Below are positions 9,929-19,462 of a stretch of 49,290 nucleotides of DNA, piece after piece (position 1 is the first letter of the stretch; each line of letters begins with the position of its first letter). The DNA is from Oliverpabstia intestinalis (lineage in GTDB: Bacteria > Bacillota > Clostridia > Lachnospirales > Lachnospiraceae). The stretch spans positions 1 through 49,290 of the forward strand of contig NZ_VUMS01000021.1 of the NCBI RefSeq assembly GCF_009696065.1. Direction: 5' to 3'. A model generated the notes under the pieces. The model saw only the letters and a program-made list of their open reading frames with translations. It searched no databases and had not been told where the DNA came from. Position numbers and translations under genes: made by a program.

Positions 9929-11050
9929 CTATTCCTCCGCTTTTACCGGTATCGGCTGATGATCTCTGCCTTCTTTTTCTGCTCTGGATCTTCTTTTCTG
10001 CAGCAATGCCGGAATCTGATCCTTTACAATTCCCACAATTCCACCTTTAAAGAACAGAATGGTGATCACAAACAGAAGTCCGATGATATATTGCCAGCTT
10101 TCCGCCATACTTCCGGAACTCAGGTTATACTCGCACAGGTTGATCAGGAAAGCACCGATCACCGCTCCGATCAGCGTTCCTCTTCCTCCGATCGCTACCC
10201 AGATGACCATGGTGATAGAATAAGTAATTGACATCTGGGTCGGTGTGATGGATCCGTTAAAATTGACAAACAGTGCTCCGGCAACCGCTGCAAAGATAGC
10301 AGACAGCATATAGATCACATTTTTATAATTGCTGACACAGTAGCCGGAAAAATACGTTCTGTTTTCTCCGTCCCGGATGGCAATCAGGATCTTTCCGAAC
10401 TTTGTATGTACCAGAAAATAGGACAGTGCATAAATCAGGATCAGAACCACCAGTGCCACATAAAACAGTGTCACAAGGTTTCCTTCATTTTTCGGTCCTC
10501 GGAGGCTTCCAAGCACCGACTGTATCTGGCTGATTCCCACATTTCCGTTGGTATACGGAGACAGGGCAATAAAAATGGAATATGCCGCCCAGGTAAGTGC
10601 CTGCGAAATAATTGAAAAATAAACACCTTTTACTCTGTTTTTAAAGATGAAATATCCGATCAGCCCGGAGACCACCAGCGGTGCCAGAAAGATCATCAGA
10701 AAAGTTCCCGGAAGTGACAGAAACGGTTTCCAGATCAATGGAAGTTCTGTCAGACCTCCCACCTGCATAAAATCTGTGATTTTTCCATGGGTTTCTACCA
10801 TTTTCAGATACATTCCCATACCATAAGCACCGAGGCAGAAATATAAGCCGTGTCCCAGACTTAAGATTCCGGTATATCCCCAGATCAGATCCAGTCCGAT
10901 CGCCACGATGGCAAATGCCATGCATTTTCCAAGAAACAACACTGTGGTGCTTTTTACAAATCCATTCAGTAACAGCAGGGGCATCAAAGCCAGTGCGATC
11001 ACAATAACAGTAAAGCACAGATTATATCCGTTCTTTTTTAACAGCTTCAT
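9929..11050 (-). CDS. urtC: urea ABC transporter permease UrtC
   Basis: A 373-residue inner-membrane permease of the LivM type with about ten hydrophobic segments. Family motifs are WGYTGILSLGHGLYFCLGAYGMGMY near residues 55-80, FLVHTKFGKILIAIRDGENRT, and WVAIGGRGTLIGAVIGA towards the C-terminus. It would form the translocation path with UrtB. The start has GGAGGGG upstream, and the gene ends two bases before urtD. Its basic C-terminal tail is slightly extended. Confidence 0.93.
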   Translation of the reverse strand: MKLLKKNGYNLCFTVIVIALALMPLLLLNGFVKSTTVLFLGKCMAFAIVAIGLDLIWGYTGILSLGHGLYFCLGAYGMGMYLKMVETHGKITDFMQVGGLTELPLIWKPFLSLPGTFLMIFLAPLVVSGLIGYFIFKNRVKGVYFSIISQALTWAAYSIFIALSPYTNGNVGISQIQSVLGSLRGPKNEGNLVTLFYVALVVLILIYALSYFLVHTKFGKILIAIRDGENRTYFSGYCVSNYKNVIYMLSAIFAAVAGALFVNFNGSITPTQMSITYSITMVIWVAIGGRGTLIGAVIGAFLINLCEYNLSSGSMAESWQYIIGLLFVITILFFKGGIVGIVKDQIPALLQKRRSRAEKEGRDHQPIPVKAEE

Positions 11051-11062
11051 CTTTCACCCCTC

Positions 11063-11956
11063 CTATTCGTCCAGTGCTCTGCTTCGTACGGTAAACAGTC
11101 CCTGTGGTTTTTTCTGTAAAAAGATAATAATGATCAGTAATACGATGGCTTTCGCAATAGAGGAAGATGTCATGGTTTCAAATCCTATGCTGGAGAATCC
11201 GATAATGGAAGAACCAAGTACAGTTCCAAGCAGCTTTCCTACACCGCCAAGAACGACCGCCATAAAAGTATTTACAATATAATTCTGTCCGACTGTGGAA
11301 TCTATGGATCCCAGCAGTGCGATGGAACATCCGGCAATTCCCGCCAGACCGGAGCCGATGCTGAAGGTCAGGTTGTCAATTTTTCTGGAATTAATTCCCA
11401 TACACTGAGCCATGGAACGGTTCTGCATAACCGCCCGCATCTGCCGTCCAAAATTGGTCCGGTACATCAGAAACCATACCAGAAGCAGACAGCAGGCAAC
11501 CAGGGCGATAATAAACAGACGGGTCATGGATAAGGACGTTTTCCCGATCCGGATGCTTCCGGATAACACTTTTGGTGTCGTAACCAGAACACCCTGTGTA
11601 CCGAATATGGTTCTCGCCGCCTGCTGAAGAATCAGGCTGATTCCCCAGGTAGCAAGAAGACTGTCGATCTCCCGGCCGTACAGTCTGGAAACCACCAGGG
11701 TTTCCAGAAGTGAGCCGATGAGAAAGGTGACTGCAAATGCAATAATAATAGAAAGAAAATATCCGACATCCGCACCGCTGTTTCCAAGCCAGGTCTGTAA
11801 CAGATTCTGAATTACATAACTGGTGTAGGCACCGATCATCATGAACTCTCCGTGAGCCATATTGATCACCCGCATCAGACCAAAGGTAATGGCAAGTCCA
11901 AGGGATGCCAGCAATATAATAGAAGATAAACTTAATCCATTAAACAGAAGATTCAT
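11063..11956 (-). CDS. urtB: urea ABC transporter permease UrtB
   Basis: A 297-residue LivH-type permease. It has LGLAITFGLMRVINMAHGEFMMIGAY near the N-terminus, TWGISLILQQAARTIFGTQG in the middle, and VMQNRSMAQCMGINSRKID, the EAA-like coupling loop. The GTQG and NRSMAQ wording is typical of UrtB. AAAGGAGG precedes the ATG, and the gene lies 21 bases after urtA and 12 bases before urtC. It is the partner of UrtC in the urea importer. Confidence 0.93.
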   Translation of the reverse strand: MNLLFNGLSLSSIILLASLGLAITFGLMRVINMAHGEFMMIGAYTSYVIQNLLQTWLGNSGADVGYFLSIIIAFAVTFLIGSLLETLVVSRLYGREIDSLLATWGISLILQQAARTIFGTQGVLVTTPKVLSGSIRIGKTSLSMTRLFIIALVACCLLLVWFLMYRTNFGRQMRAVMQNRSMAQCMGINSRKIDNLTFSIGSGLAGIAGCSIALLGSIDSTVGQNYIVNTFMAVVLGGVGKLLGTVLGSSIIGFSSIGFETMTSSSIAKAIVLLIIIIFLQKKPQGLFTVRSRALDE

Positions 11957-11977
11957 GAAGTGCCTCCTTTTCGTTGT

Positions 11978-13219
11978 TTATTCCAGTGGCTGTACCCCTG
12001 CTTTTACTGCCCAGTCATAAGTCGTCAGATATGGATCCGGCTCTACCGGTCCGTCTGTCGCGGATACTTCATAGATCAGACCGTCCTCTTTCACTTCACC
12101 GATACGAACCGGCTTGGAAATATGCTGATTTTCTCCGTTGACTGTGATAGTTCCTTCCGGTGCATCGATGCTCAGTCCGTCCAGTGCCTCTCTTACCGCA
12201 TCCGTATCAAAACTTCCGGCTTTTTCACAGGCTGCTTTCCACATATAAACCGCATCATATGCTGCTTCTGCAAGATCTGACGTTACACGGTCTTCGCCGT
12301 ATTTTTCTTTATACGCTTTTACAAATTCCTGGTTTTTCTCCGTGTCGGTTGTCTCGTAGTAATTCCAGGATACCAGGTTTCCTTTCAGGATATCTGCCCC
12401 GATGGTCTGTACTTCTTCCTCCGCGATAGAGAAAGACATGGTCATCATATCATCAGATGTGATATTTCTGTCTGCCAGCTGTTTGAAGAAAGAAACATTA
12501 CCGGTACCGTTCAGTGTATTGATGATCACATCCGGCTGTGCCGCTTCGATTTTGGAAATAATGGAGGAAAATTCGGTCTGATCCATGGCCGCATATTCTT
12601 CTCCCACCACTTCTGCTCCGTCCACCGCATCGATCTGTGCGTTAATGATCATGTTAGCCGTTCTCGGGAATACATAATCCGAACCCAGCAGAAAGAATCT
12701 GGTATATCCCTGATCCAGCAGGTATTCAATCGCCGGTACGATCTGCTGATTTGGTGCTGCTCCCATATATACAATATTTTTGGAAGATTCCATTCCTTCA
12801 TACTGTACCGGATACCACAGAAGGCTGTTATAATCTTCGAAAATCTGTTTTACTGCTTTTCTGGAAGAGGAAGTCCAACATCCGAACACAGTTGCCACCT
12901 CATCTTCTCCCAGCAGTTTTTCTGCTTTTGTTGCAAAGGTTGACGGCTCCGATGCACCGTCTTCCTCGATATATTCAATCTGTTTTCCCAAAACACCGCC
13001 GTCGGCATTGATCTCGTCGATGGCCAGCACTTCTGCATCTCTTATTGATCCTTCACTGATGGCCATGGAACCGGTCAGGGAGTGAAGAAGACCAACCGTT
13101 ACGGTATCCTCTCCGCTGTCTGCACTTTTGTCCGTTCCGCTGCTGCCACATCCGATCATGGAAAGTGCCAGGGTCGTACAGGTAACTGCCGTAAGTAAAT
13201 CTCTCATTCTTTTTTTCAT
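11978..13219 (-). CDS. urtA: urea ABC transporter substrate-binding lipoprotein UrtA
   Basis: Extracellular lipoprotein that captures urea for UrtBCDE. From the ATG at 13219, which follows a strong GGAGGAGAG site, the protein has 413 residues: a basic N-terminus, a hydrophobic signal segment and a lipobox ending SMIGC near residue 24. The mature part is a Peripla_BP_6-type fold. VGLLHSLTGSMAISEGS, FGCWTSSSRKAVKQIFE and LLWYPVQYEGMESS are hallmarks of UrtA against ordinary branched-chain amino acid binding proteins. The 38 codons further upstream belong to leader sequence overlapping the preceding gene and are not used. Confidence 0.96.
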   Translation of the reverse strand: MKKRMRDLLTAVTCTTLALSMIGCGSSGTDKSADSGEDTVTVGLLHSLTGSMAISEGSIRDAEVLAIDEINADGGVLGKQIEYIEEDGASEPSTFATKAEKLLGEDEVATVFGCWTSSSRKAVKQIFEDYNSLLWYPVQYEGMESSKNIVYMGAAPNQQIVPAIEYLLDQGYTRFFLLGSDYVFPRTANMIINAQIDAVDGAEVVGEEYAAMDQTEFSSIISKIEAAQPDVIINTLNGTGNVSFFKQLADRNITSDDMMTMSFSIAEEEVQTIGADILKGNLVSWNYYETTDTEKNQEFVKAYKEKYGEDRVTSDLAEAAYDAVYMWKAACEKAGSFDTDAVREALDGLSIDAPEGTITVNGENQHISKPVRIGEVKEDGLIYEVSATDGPVEPDPYLTTYDWAVKAGVQPLE

Positions 13220-13250
13220 AATCTCTCTCCTCCTCGTCTGGCTGATTCTG

Positions 13251-13892
13251 TTACTGCTGAACAGTTCTCGCCAGTCTGATATCTTTAAAATGGGCGATAA
13301 TCTCTGTACAGTCATCGTAACCGATGCGTTCACTGTTCAATGTCATATCATAGGCCACCGGATCGGTCCAGGAGCCTCCTCCGGTATAATAGCTGTAATA
13401 ATTGGCTCTGTATTTATCTGTCTGGTAGATCATCTGATCCGCCTCCTGTGCTGTCACATCCAGCCGTTCCATGATCGTGGCCCGGCAGGCACGCCTTGGT
13501 GCCTCCACATAGATACTGATCACATTGCTGAAATCTTTCAGAATGTAATTGGCACATTTTCCAATGATGATACAGGATTCTGTCTTGGCCAGTTCCCGGA
13601 TGATCTCCGCCTGAATATTAAACAGATTCACATCCGATACAAAGTCTTTCTGACTGGGTTCTGCCAGCCGGTTGATCTTTGGAAATTTCTTCAGTGCCAT
13701 GGCAATCTTTTTGCCGTTCAGTTTTTCATCGGATTTTACAAACAGTGACTTGTTGATCCCGCTGTAATCCGATGCCATCTGTAAAATCTGTTTCTCATAG
13801 CAGGGGATTCCCAGTTTTTTTGACAACCGGAGTCCGATCTGCTTTCCACCGCTGCCAAATCCTCTGGCAATGGTGATCACATAATTATCCAT
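13251..13892 (-). CDS. cytidylate kinase-like family protein
   Basis: A 213-residue cytoplasmic nucleotide-binding protein of the cytidylate kinase-like (Cytidylate_kin2) family. The N-terminus ITIARGFGSGGKQIGLRLSKKLG holds the P-loop at about residues 11-18, and IIIGKCANYIL and RATIMERLDVTAQEADQMI follow. Such proteins are common in Clostridia but lack a firm role; they differ from the housekeeping Cmk. It is the first gene after the promoter at 14004-14032 and is followed by urtA after 31 bases, so it seems to lead the urea transport operon. Whether it takes part in urea metabolism is unknown. Confidence 0.85.
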   Translation of the reverse strand: MDNYVITIARGFGSGGKQIGLRLSKKLGIPCYEKQILQMASDYSGINKSLFVKSDEKLNGKKIAMALKKFPKINRLAEPSQKDFVSDVNLFNIQAEIIRELAKTESCIIIGKCANYILKDFSNVISIYVEAPRRACRATIMERLDVTAQEADQMIYQTDKYRANYYSYYTGGGSWTDPVAYDMTLNSERIGYDDCTEIIAHFKDIRLARTVQQ

Positions 13893-13915
13893 CTCGCAGC
13901 CTCCTTCCTTTTCCG

Positions 13916-13993
13916 AAACAAAGTTCTGGAACCGAAAAAGGAGCTGCTCTCTATGTTTCCATAGAAATCAGCTCCCTTGCCATCTCTTTGTTT
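13916..13993 (-). promoter_or_regulatory. attenuator-like leader of the urt-ureEFGD operon
   Basis: On the minus strand the transcript leader before the kinase gene folds a stem GGAGCTG (13940-13946 with 13969-13975) topped by CTATG-GAAA-CATAG and followed by TTTTT, a typical intrinsic terminator. It lies downstream of the promoter at 14004-14032 and 48 bases upstream of the kinase start. A flanking pair AAACAAAG (minus-strand reading of 13986-13993) and CTTTGTTT (of 13916-13923) could close around it. The arrangement fits conditional termination, or it may simply end the upstream response regulator transcript. Confidence 0.55.
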
Positions 13994-14003
13994 TGATGGG
14001 ACT

Positions 14004-14032
14004 ATGATAGCATACGTTTTTTTCTTCGACAA
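14004..14032 (-). promoter_or_regulatory. promoter before the kinase-urtABCDE-ureEFGD run
   Basis: Minus strand -35 TTGTCG (14027-14032) and -10 TATCAT (14004-14009) with a 17 bp spacer. It lies in the gap after the response regulator gene and would produce a leader of about 105 bases that contains the terminator-like hairpin. Confidence 0.6.
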
Positions 14033-14079
14033 CCGGACAAATCCGGCTTTTTTCCCCGAAGAAACCGTCATCGTTACCG

Positions 14080-14817
14080 TCATTTCCGATACTGTACCGG
14101 TGTCTGCCCGGTATATTCTTTAAATAATTTTGAAAAATAATCTGTCGTTTTATATCCGAGTTTTTCACCGATCTCATAGATTCTGTCATCGGTATGTTCC
14201 AGAAGATACTTTGCATATTCCATCTTGTATTTCAACACAAACTGGTTAAAGTTCTCGTGCATCTGCCGTTTGAAAAGCTTCCCGAAATAATCCTTACTCA
14301 GCAAAAAAGCATCGGAAATTTCTTTCTGATTCAGGTCTGTATGTTCCTGAAAATACTGCATCAGTTTCTGTACAAATCCAGAGTGAACATCCGCACCGCA
14401 GGCAAGAAAAATCTGTTCTTCCACATTCTGCTCTCTTTCTGACTCCAGTTCCTCCCGAACCGTCCGCAGACATTCCTGCAGTTCTTCTTCCGTCACCGGT
14501 TTTAACAGATAGTCCATAGCTCCCAGTTTCATTCCCTGCCGTACATAGGAAAATTCATTATAGTTACTGACAATGATCCTCGGCGCTGTAATTCCTCTGT
14601 TTTTCAGTTCCTGTAAAAATTCCAGTCCGTTCATCACCGGCATCATCACATCCACGAAAAAAGCATCAAACTGCTCTGTTTCCATCTGCTCCAGTGCCCT
14701 TTTTCCGTTTTCTGCCTGACCGCCGATCACAAATCCTTCCTGCTGCCATACCGGAAGTTTTTCATAAAACAGCCGGTTGGTTCTGTCGTCTTCCACAATC
14801 AAGATCCGATACATCAC
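14080..14817 (-). CDS. response regulator, receiver plus AraC-type DNA-binding domain
   Basis: A 245-residue YesN-like transcription factor. The receiver domain occupies about residues 3-120 with acidic pocket VEDD, phospho-acceptor Asp56 in FFVDVMMP, and the lysine in YLLKPVTEEEL. The C-terminal 100 residues are an AraC helix-turn-helix pair (LLSKDYFGKLFKRQMHENF and IGEKLGYKTTDYFSKLFKE). It overlaps the histidine kinase gene by four bases (ATGA), so the two are a cognate pair. It sits between the structural urease genes and the transporter/maturation genes, making those operons plausible targets, though no binding site is identified. Confidence 0.93.
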   Translation of the reverse strand: MMYRILIVEDDRTNRLFYEKLPVWQQEGFVIGGQAENGKRALEQMETEQFDAFFVDVMMPVMNGLEFLQELKNRGITAPRIIVSNYNEFSYVRQGMKLGAMDYLLKPVTEEELQECLRTVREELESEREQNVEEQIFLACGADVHSGFVQKLMQYFQEHTDLNQKEISDAFLLSKDYFGKLFKRQMHENFNQFVLKYKMEYAKYLLEHTDDRIYEIGEKLGYKTTDYFSKLFKEYTGQTPVQYRK

Positions 14818-17291
14818 ACATCATTCTCCTTTATCACATATCTGCGGATCGCCTCCATGGTTTGTAAAAAAACGTCTGCAAATGCCTGCCAGTCTGCTTC
14901 TTTCCAGATCTGTTTTTTTATGCCGTTGAGACAGAGTTTCGCTTTTTCTTCCAGGGGACGGCAGCACAGATTACCGCTGACTCCTTTGATCCGATGCACT
15001 TCCATCTCCAGCTGTTCCCAGTTCTGCTCTTTTTGCAGCTGTTGTAACCGTTCCAGGACTCCCTCGTTATCCTCTGCAAAGATGGTCAACAGTTCACGGA
15101 CTGCTTCCTGATCCCCGTAAAACTGCTGTTCCAGACTCCGGAAAGCCACCAGTTTCCCTTCTTCCCCTGTGGAATGTTCTTTTTCTGTAATATGTATTTC
15201 GTTTGTATATTCTTCCAACAGATTCTTCAGCCGTTCCATTGGTACCGGTTTGGGAAGGTAATCGTTCATCCCCGCTTCCCGCACTTTTGCCTCCACATCT
15301 TCTCCGATGTTTGCTGTCATTGCCACCAGAATCACATTGTTCCATTCCGGATTATTCCGGATCTGTCTGCTCACCTCATAGCCGCTGATCTTTGGCATGG
15401 AAAGATCCAGAAATACAAGATCATAGTCCTGCTGACGCATTCTTTCAATCACCTGTTCCCCATCGGCTTCTGTGTCTGCAACATAGCCAAATTTATGAAG
15501 CAATTCCGCTTCCAGTATCAGGTTCACCGGGTGATCGTCCACGATCAGAACCGATAACTTTCTTTTCTTCTTTTTCTGTACCGCCGTTTCCTTTTTCCGT
15601 ACTTTTTCTTTTTTTCCATAGAGAAAATCCATGTCAAAGAAAAATCTGCTGCCACAGCCTTCTTCACTTTCCAGAAGAAGGCTGTACTGTCCGTGACTCA
15701 TTTCTTCCACTATTTTCCGGCAAATAGGAAGGCCCAGTCCGGTACCTCCGTATTTTCGTGTGATACTCTCGTCTGCCTGGGCAAACGCGTCAAAAATCAC
15801 CTGTCTCTGTTCCCGTTTGATCCCGATTCCCGTGTCTTCCACAGAAAACTCAAGAACACAATGTTTTCCGGTAAAGTGCAGACCTCGGATAGTCACTTTC
15901 ACCCCTCCGGTTTTGGTGAATTTGAATCCGTTATAGACAAGGTTTGTCAGTACCTGACGAAGCCGCAGGGGATCACCGTAGATATATTCCGGTACTTCTT
16001 CTCCGATTTCCACTGTAAATGACAGATTTCTCTGTTCTGCCTCATTTTCCAGGATCCCATGCAGCGTATCGGTCAGTTGACGCAGACTGAAGTTTTTCTC
16101 CTCAAACGTCATTTTACCGGACTCCAGTTTGGAGTAATCCAGAATCTCGTTAATTTCTTCCAGCAGCAGATCCGTGGCCAGATGCATATTTTCCGCATAC
16201 CGTTTCTGTTCACCGGACAGCTTTGTATCTTCCAGCAGGAAAAGATATCCCGAAATTGTATGCAGTGGAGTCCTAAGTTCATGAGACATCTGCGTCAGAA
16301 ACTGACTTTTCACCCGGTTGGCTTTCTCTGCCTGTTTTTTTGCCTCCAGAAGTTCTCTTTCGATCCGCTCGGAACGATTCAATTCTGTCAACATCTCCGC
16401 GGAGAGTCCGTTAAATTCTTCAGCAAACTGTTGCAATTCCCACACGCCCGCCGGTTCCACAAACATTTTTCTTCTTCCATGCTGCCGTTCTATCGTCTTT
16501 TTATATAAGTTTACCGGACGGATATACCAGCGCTGAAACAGAGTCAGAAGCAGTACCAGCACGGCAAATTCCCCTATCCCAAAAAAAATCTGGATAAAGA
16601 ATGCCTGCCGGTATTTCTGATTTGCCTGCTCTACGGTCTCATTGAGCCGCTGATTCATCCTTGTCTGGAATCTTTCCACATTAGCATCGATCAGACCCTT
16701 ATATACTGTATAAGAACTTCCATACAGAATGCTCTCTGCCATATCACTTTTTTCTCCGTCCGTCACCTGGTAATCCTCTTCCAGCGGATAGTCTTTCACA
16801 TAAGTGATCCATCGATTCAGAAATTCTTCTTCACTGCTGTCTGTCCTCCAGACTTTTGTGACCTCTTTCGCTTCCAGCATCAGGCGCATGGAACTGATCT
16901 CAATATGCATCAGGGTATCAGAAAAATACTTCGCTTTTTCCAGATCCCGTTCTTCCTGTGCCGGTATATCCGCTTTTTCGATTTCTTCCAGAATCTCTTC
17001 TCTCCGCATACGCTGTCTGGCTTCCCGCCAGTAATTTTCAAAATGCTGCATCTGTCCGGTGCTGGCAAAGGCGCGAACTTCATTCGTCAGATAATCGGAA
17101 CACTCTTTCAGTTCCATGGCAAGCGTTTTATATTTGATCTGATTTTTGTAGGCTTCCTGCAGATTCTGGTTACTGACCATCTGGAGATGATTGCCCGCAA
17201 AAATCATAAGCATCTCCAGCGCGGCCAGAAGCAGAGCCATTCCGGTGATATATTTTGATTTTTTCCACTGTTTCCGGCTCTGCTTTTTCAT
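14814..17291 (-). CDS. membrane hybrid histidine kinase with receiver and HPt domains
   Basis: An 825-residue phosphorelay sensor. Order: transmembrane helix about 14-33; extracytoplasmic helical domain about 35-228; second helix about 230-253; HAMP-like linker and coiled coil to about 330; HisKA with His337 in MSHELRTPLHTI; ATPase domain with N-box near NLVYNGFKF, DTGIG and GGTGLGLPIC (about 445-550); receiver with Asp629 in LVFLDLSMPK; and an HPt domain with His766 in VHRIKGVSG. The all-helical sensor domain has no ligand family I can name. It starts 56 bases after ureC and overlaps the regulator gene, so it appears to be part of the urease transcript. Urea, ammonia or nickel sensing is a guess from position. 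Confidence 0.93.
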   Translation of the reverse strand: MKKQSRKQWKKSKYITGMALLLAALEMLMIFAGNHLQMVSNQNLQEAYKNQIKYKTLAMELKECSDYLTNEVRAFASTGQMQHFENYWREARQRMRREEILEEIEKADIPAQEERDLEKAKYFSDTLMHIEISSMRLMLEAKEVTKVWRTDSSEEEFLNRWITYVKDYPLEEDYQVTDGEKSDMAESILYGSSYTVYKGLIDANVERFQTRMNQRLNETVEQANQKYRQAFFIQIFFGIGEFAVLVLLLTLFQRWYIRPVNLYKKTIERQHGRRKMFVEPAGVWELQQFAEEFNGLSAEMLTELNRSERIERELLEAKKQAEKANRVKSQFLTQMSHELRTPLHTISGYLFLLEDTKLSGEQKRYAENMHLATDLLLEEINEILDYSKLESGKMTFEEKNFSLRQLTDTLHGILENEAEQRNLSFTVEIGEEVPEYIYGDPLRLRQVLTNLVYNGFKFTKTGGVKVTIRGLHFTGKHCVLEFSVEDTGIGIKREQRQVIFDAFAQADESITRKYGGTGLGLPICRKIVEEMSHGQYSLLLESEEGCGSRFFFDMDFLYGKKEKVRKKETAVQKKKKRKLSVLIVDDHPVNLILEAELLHKFGYVADTEADGEQVIERMRQQDYDLVFLDLSMPKISGYEVSRQIRNNPEWNNVILVAMTANIGEDVEAKVREAGMNDYLPKPVPMERLKNLLEEYTNEIHITEKEHSTGEEGKLVAFRSLEQQFYGDQEAVRELLTIFAEDNEGVLERLQQLQKEQNWEQLEMEVHRIKGVSGNLCCRPLEEKAKLCLNGIKKQIWKEADWQAFADVFLQTMEAIRRYVIKENDV

Positions 17292-17347
17292 TTCTGTTTT
17301 CCTTTCCCGATTCTGCTTTTTTCTTGCCGTACTTCCTGCTTCTGACT

Positions 17348-19069
17348 TTAAAACAAATTGTAGATCTGCGTCAGAGGCAGTTTTTCTGCTGGTTTGGAAG
17401 TGATCTGTTCCCCGTTTACCCGGACTTCATACGTCTCCGGATTGACCGTGATAGATGGTGTCTGGTCGTTATATTTCATATCTTTCTTTCCGATATTTCT
17501 GCATCCTTTTACAGGAACTACCGTTTTTTCCAGGTGGTATTTTTCTGCAACTCCATGTTCCATTCCGGCTTTTGATATAAAAGTCAGACAGGTTTTATAC
17601 TTCGCCTTTCCGTGAGCCCCGAACATTGGGCGGTACATCACCGGTTCACAGGTAGGAATGGATGCATTGGCATCTCCCATCCGAGATGCGATGATCATGC
17701 CCCCTTTGATAATGATATCCGGTTTGATGCCGAAGAATGCCGGATTCCATAACACCAGATCCGCAAATTTTCCTGTCTCTACCGATCCCACGTAAGAGGA
17801 TACTCCATGGGTAATGGCCGGATTGATCGTATATTTTGCCACATAGCGTTTTGCCCGGAAATTATCGTTTCCATGACCTTCGTCTTCCGGCAGCGCCCCT
17901 CGTTCCTCTTTCATCTTACTTGCCGTCTGCCAGGTTCTTGTGATCACCTCTCCCACACGACCCATCGCCTGGGAGTCGGAACTCATCATGGAGAAAACAC
18001 CCATATCATGGAGCACATCTTCTGCTGCAATGGTCTCCGGACGGATTCGGGAATCGGCAAATGCCACGTCTTCCGGTATCCGTTTGTCCAGATGGTGACA
18101 TACCATCAGCATATCCAGATGTTCGTCCAGCGTGTTCCTGGTATATGGCATAGTCGGGTTCGTGGAAGACGGAAGAATATTGGGTGCCGCAGCTGCCGTG
18201 ATGATATCCGGTGCATGACCGCCTCCGGCACCCTCTGTATGATAGGTATGAATCGTTCTTCCTGCAATGGCCGCCAGCGTATCTTCCACACAGCCTCCTT
18301 CATTCAGGGTATCTGTATGAATCGCCACCTGGACATCATAAGCATCCGCCACGTTCAGACAATGATCAATCACCGCCGGAGTTGCCCCCCAGTCCTCATG
18401 GATCTTGAGTCCCATAGCTCCTGCTTCCACCTGTTCTGCCAGTGCTCTCTCATCCGAACAGTTTCCTTTTCCAAGCAAACCAATATTCATCGGATATTCT
18501 TCTGCCGCCTGCAGCATCCGCTCCATGTTCCACGGTCCCGGCGTGCAGGTAGTCGCATTTGTTCCGTCTGCCGGACCGCAACCACCTCCGATCATGGTCG
18601 TCACTCCACTGTACAGGGCACAATCCACCTGCTGCGGGGAGATAAAATGAATATGGGTATCCAGACCTCCTGCAGTCAGGATCAGGCCTTCACCAGCCAG
18701 TGCTTCCGTGGAAGCTCCCACAGTCATGCCCGGTGTTACCCCATCCATCACACAGGGATTGCCTGCTTTTCCGATTCCTGCGATTCTTCCATCTTTGATT
18801 CCGATATCTGCCTTATAGATTCCTGTATAGTCCAGAACCAGTGCATTCGTGATCACCAGATCCAGATCTCCGTCTTTACTTGTGGTAGTGACAGACTGTC
18901 CCATACCATCCCTGAGTGTTTTCCCACCGCCAAACTTGCTTTCATCTCCATACGTGGTATAATCTTTCTCCACTTCGATCACCAGACTGGTATCTGCAAG
19001 TCGCACTTTGTCCCCGGTGGTGGGACCATACATCATGGCATATTTATTTCCTGCTATTGTTATACTCAT
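17348..19069 (-). CDS. ureC: urease subunit alpha (catalytic)
   Basis: Catalytic subunit that hydrolyses urea to ammonia and carbamate at a dinickel centre in the cytoplasm. The 573 residues match the family. Every active-site residue is in place: His139 and His141 in DTHIHFI, Lys222 (carbamylated bridge) in GLKIHEDWG, His251 in [11 protein letters not shown], His277 in [14 protein letters not shown], flap Cys324 and catalytic His325 in MVCHHLDK, and Asp365 in [10 protein letters not shown]. These correspond to Klebsiella numbering plus five. It lies 17 bases after ureB, and the two-component genes follow it instead of the accessory genes, which is unusual. Confidence 0.99.
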   Translation of the reverse strand: MSITIAGNKYAMMYGPTTGDKVRLADTSLVIEVEKDYTTYGDESKFGGGKTLRDGMGQSVTTTSKDGDLDLVITNALVLDYTGIYKADIGIKDGRIAGIGKAGNPCVMDGVTPGMTVGASTEALAGEGLILTAGGLDTHIHFISPQQVDCALYSGVTTMIGGGCGPADGTNATTCTPGPWNMERMLQAAEEYPMNIGLLGKGNCSDERALAEQVEAGAMGLKIHEDWGATPAVIDHCLNVADAYDVQVAIHTDTLNEGGCVEDTLAAIAGRTIHTYHTEGAGGGHAPDIITAAAAPNILPSSTNPTMPYTRNTLDEHLDMLMVCHHLDKRIPEDVAFADSRIRPETIAAEDVLHDMGVFSMMSSDSQAMGRVGEVITRTWQTASKMKEERGALPEDEGHGNDNFRAKRYVAKYTINPAITHGVSSYVGSVETGKFADLVLWNPAFFGIKPDIIIKGGMIIASRMGDANASIPTCEPVMYRPMFGAHGKAKYKTCLTFISKAGMEHGVAEKYHLEKTVVPVKGCRNIGKKDMKYNDQTPSITVNPETYEVRVNGEQITSKPAEKLPLTQIYNLF

Positions 19070-19086
19070 GCTGTTTCTCCTTCTTT

Positions 19087-19449
19087 TTAGCGGATAAACC
19101 CTCTCCGTTTTGCTTTCTCCACTGCTTCCTTTTTCGTCACTTCTGTGGCCTGTGCACAGGTCAGATCGTTCAGACCGAAGATCCTGCGGCTTCCTCCGAT
19201 CTCCGTTACAGTCACTTCTTTTTCTTCTCCCGGTTCAAAGCGCACTGATGTTCCGGAAGGGATGTCCAGATGATAGCCATATGCTTTTTCTCTGTCAAAA
19301 ACCAGGCAGCGGTTCACTTCAAAAAAATGAAAATGTGATCCTACCTGCACCGGGCGGTCGCCAATATTTGCTACCAGCAGTGTCTGTGTCTTCTTTCCTT
19401 CATTTATCACAATCTCTCTGTCCAGCGGCATGATTTCTCCGATTTTCAT
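19087..19449 (-). CDS. ureB: urease subunit beta
   Basis: Small structural urease subunit of 120 residues, normal for the separate three-subunit urease. Family motifs are [21 protein letters not shown] at about 32-52, with its key GSHFHF core, and [21 protein letters not shown]. ureA, ureB and ureC are spaced by 13 and 17 bases and will be translated from one message. Together with UreA and UreC it forms the (ABC)3 enzyme in the cytoplasm. Confidence 0.98.
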   Translation of the reverse strand: MKIGEIMPLDREIVINEGKKTQTLLVANIGDRPVQVGSHFHFFEVNRCLVFDREKAYGYHLDIPSGTSVRFEPGEEKEVTVTEIGGSRRIFGLNDLTCAQATEVTKKEAVEKAKRRGFIR

Positions 19450-19462
19450 ACTTCTCTCCTCC

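Noticed and set aside
9213-9959. A 248-codon open frame on plus opposite urtD
   Set aside because: Antisense shadow of an ABC ATPase gene; Phe- and Cys-rich composition without recognisable domains.
17807-19090. A 427-codon open frame on plus opposite ureC
   Set aside because: It lies wholly antisense to the fully conserved ureC, is rich in Cys, His, Ser and Arg, and has no ribosome binding site or family resemblance.
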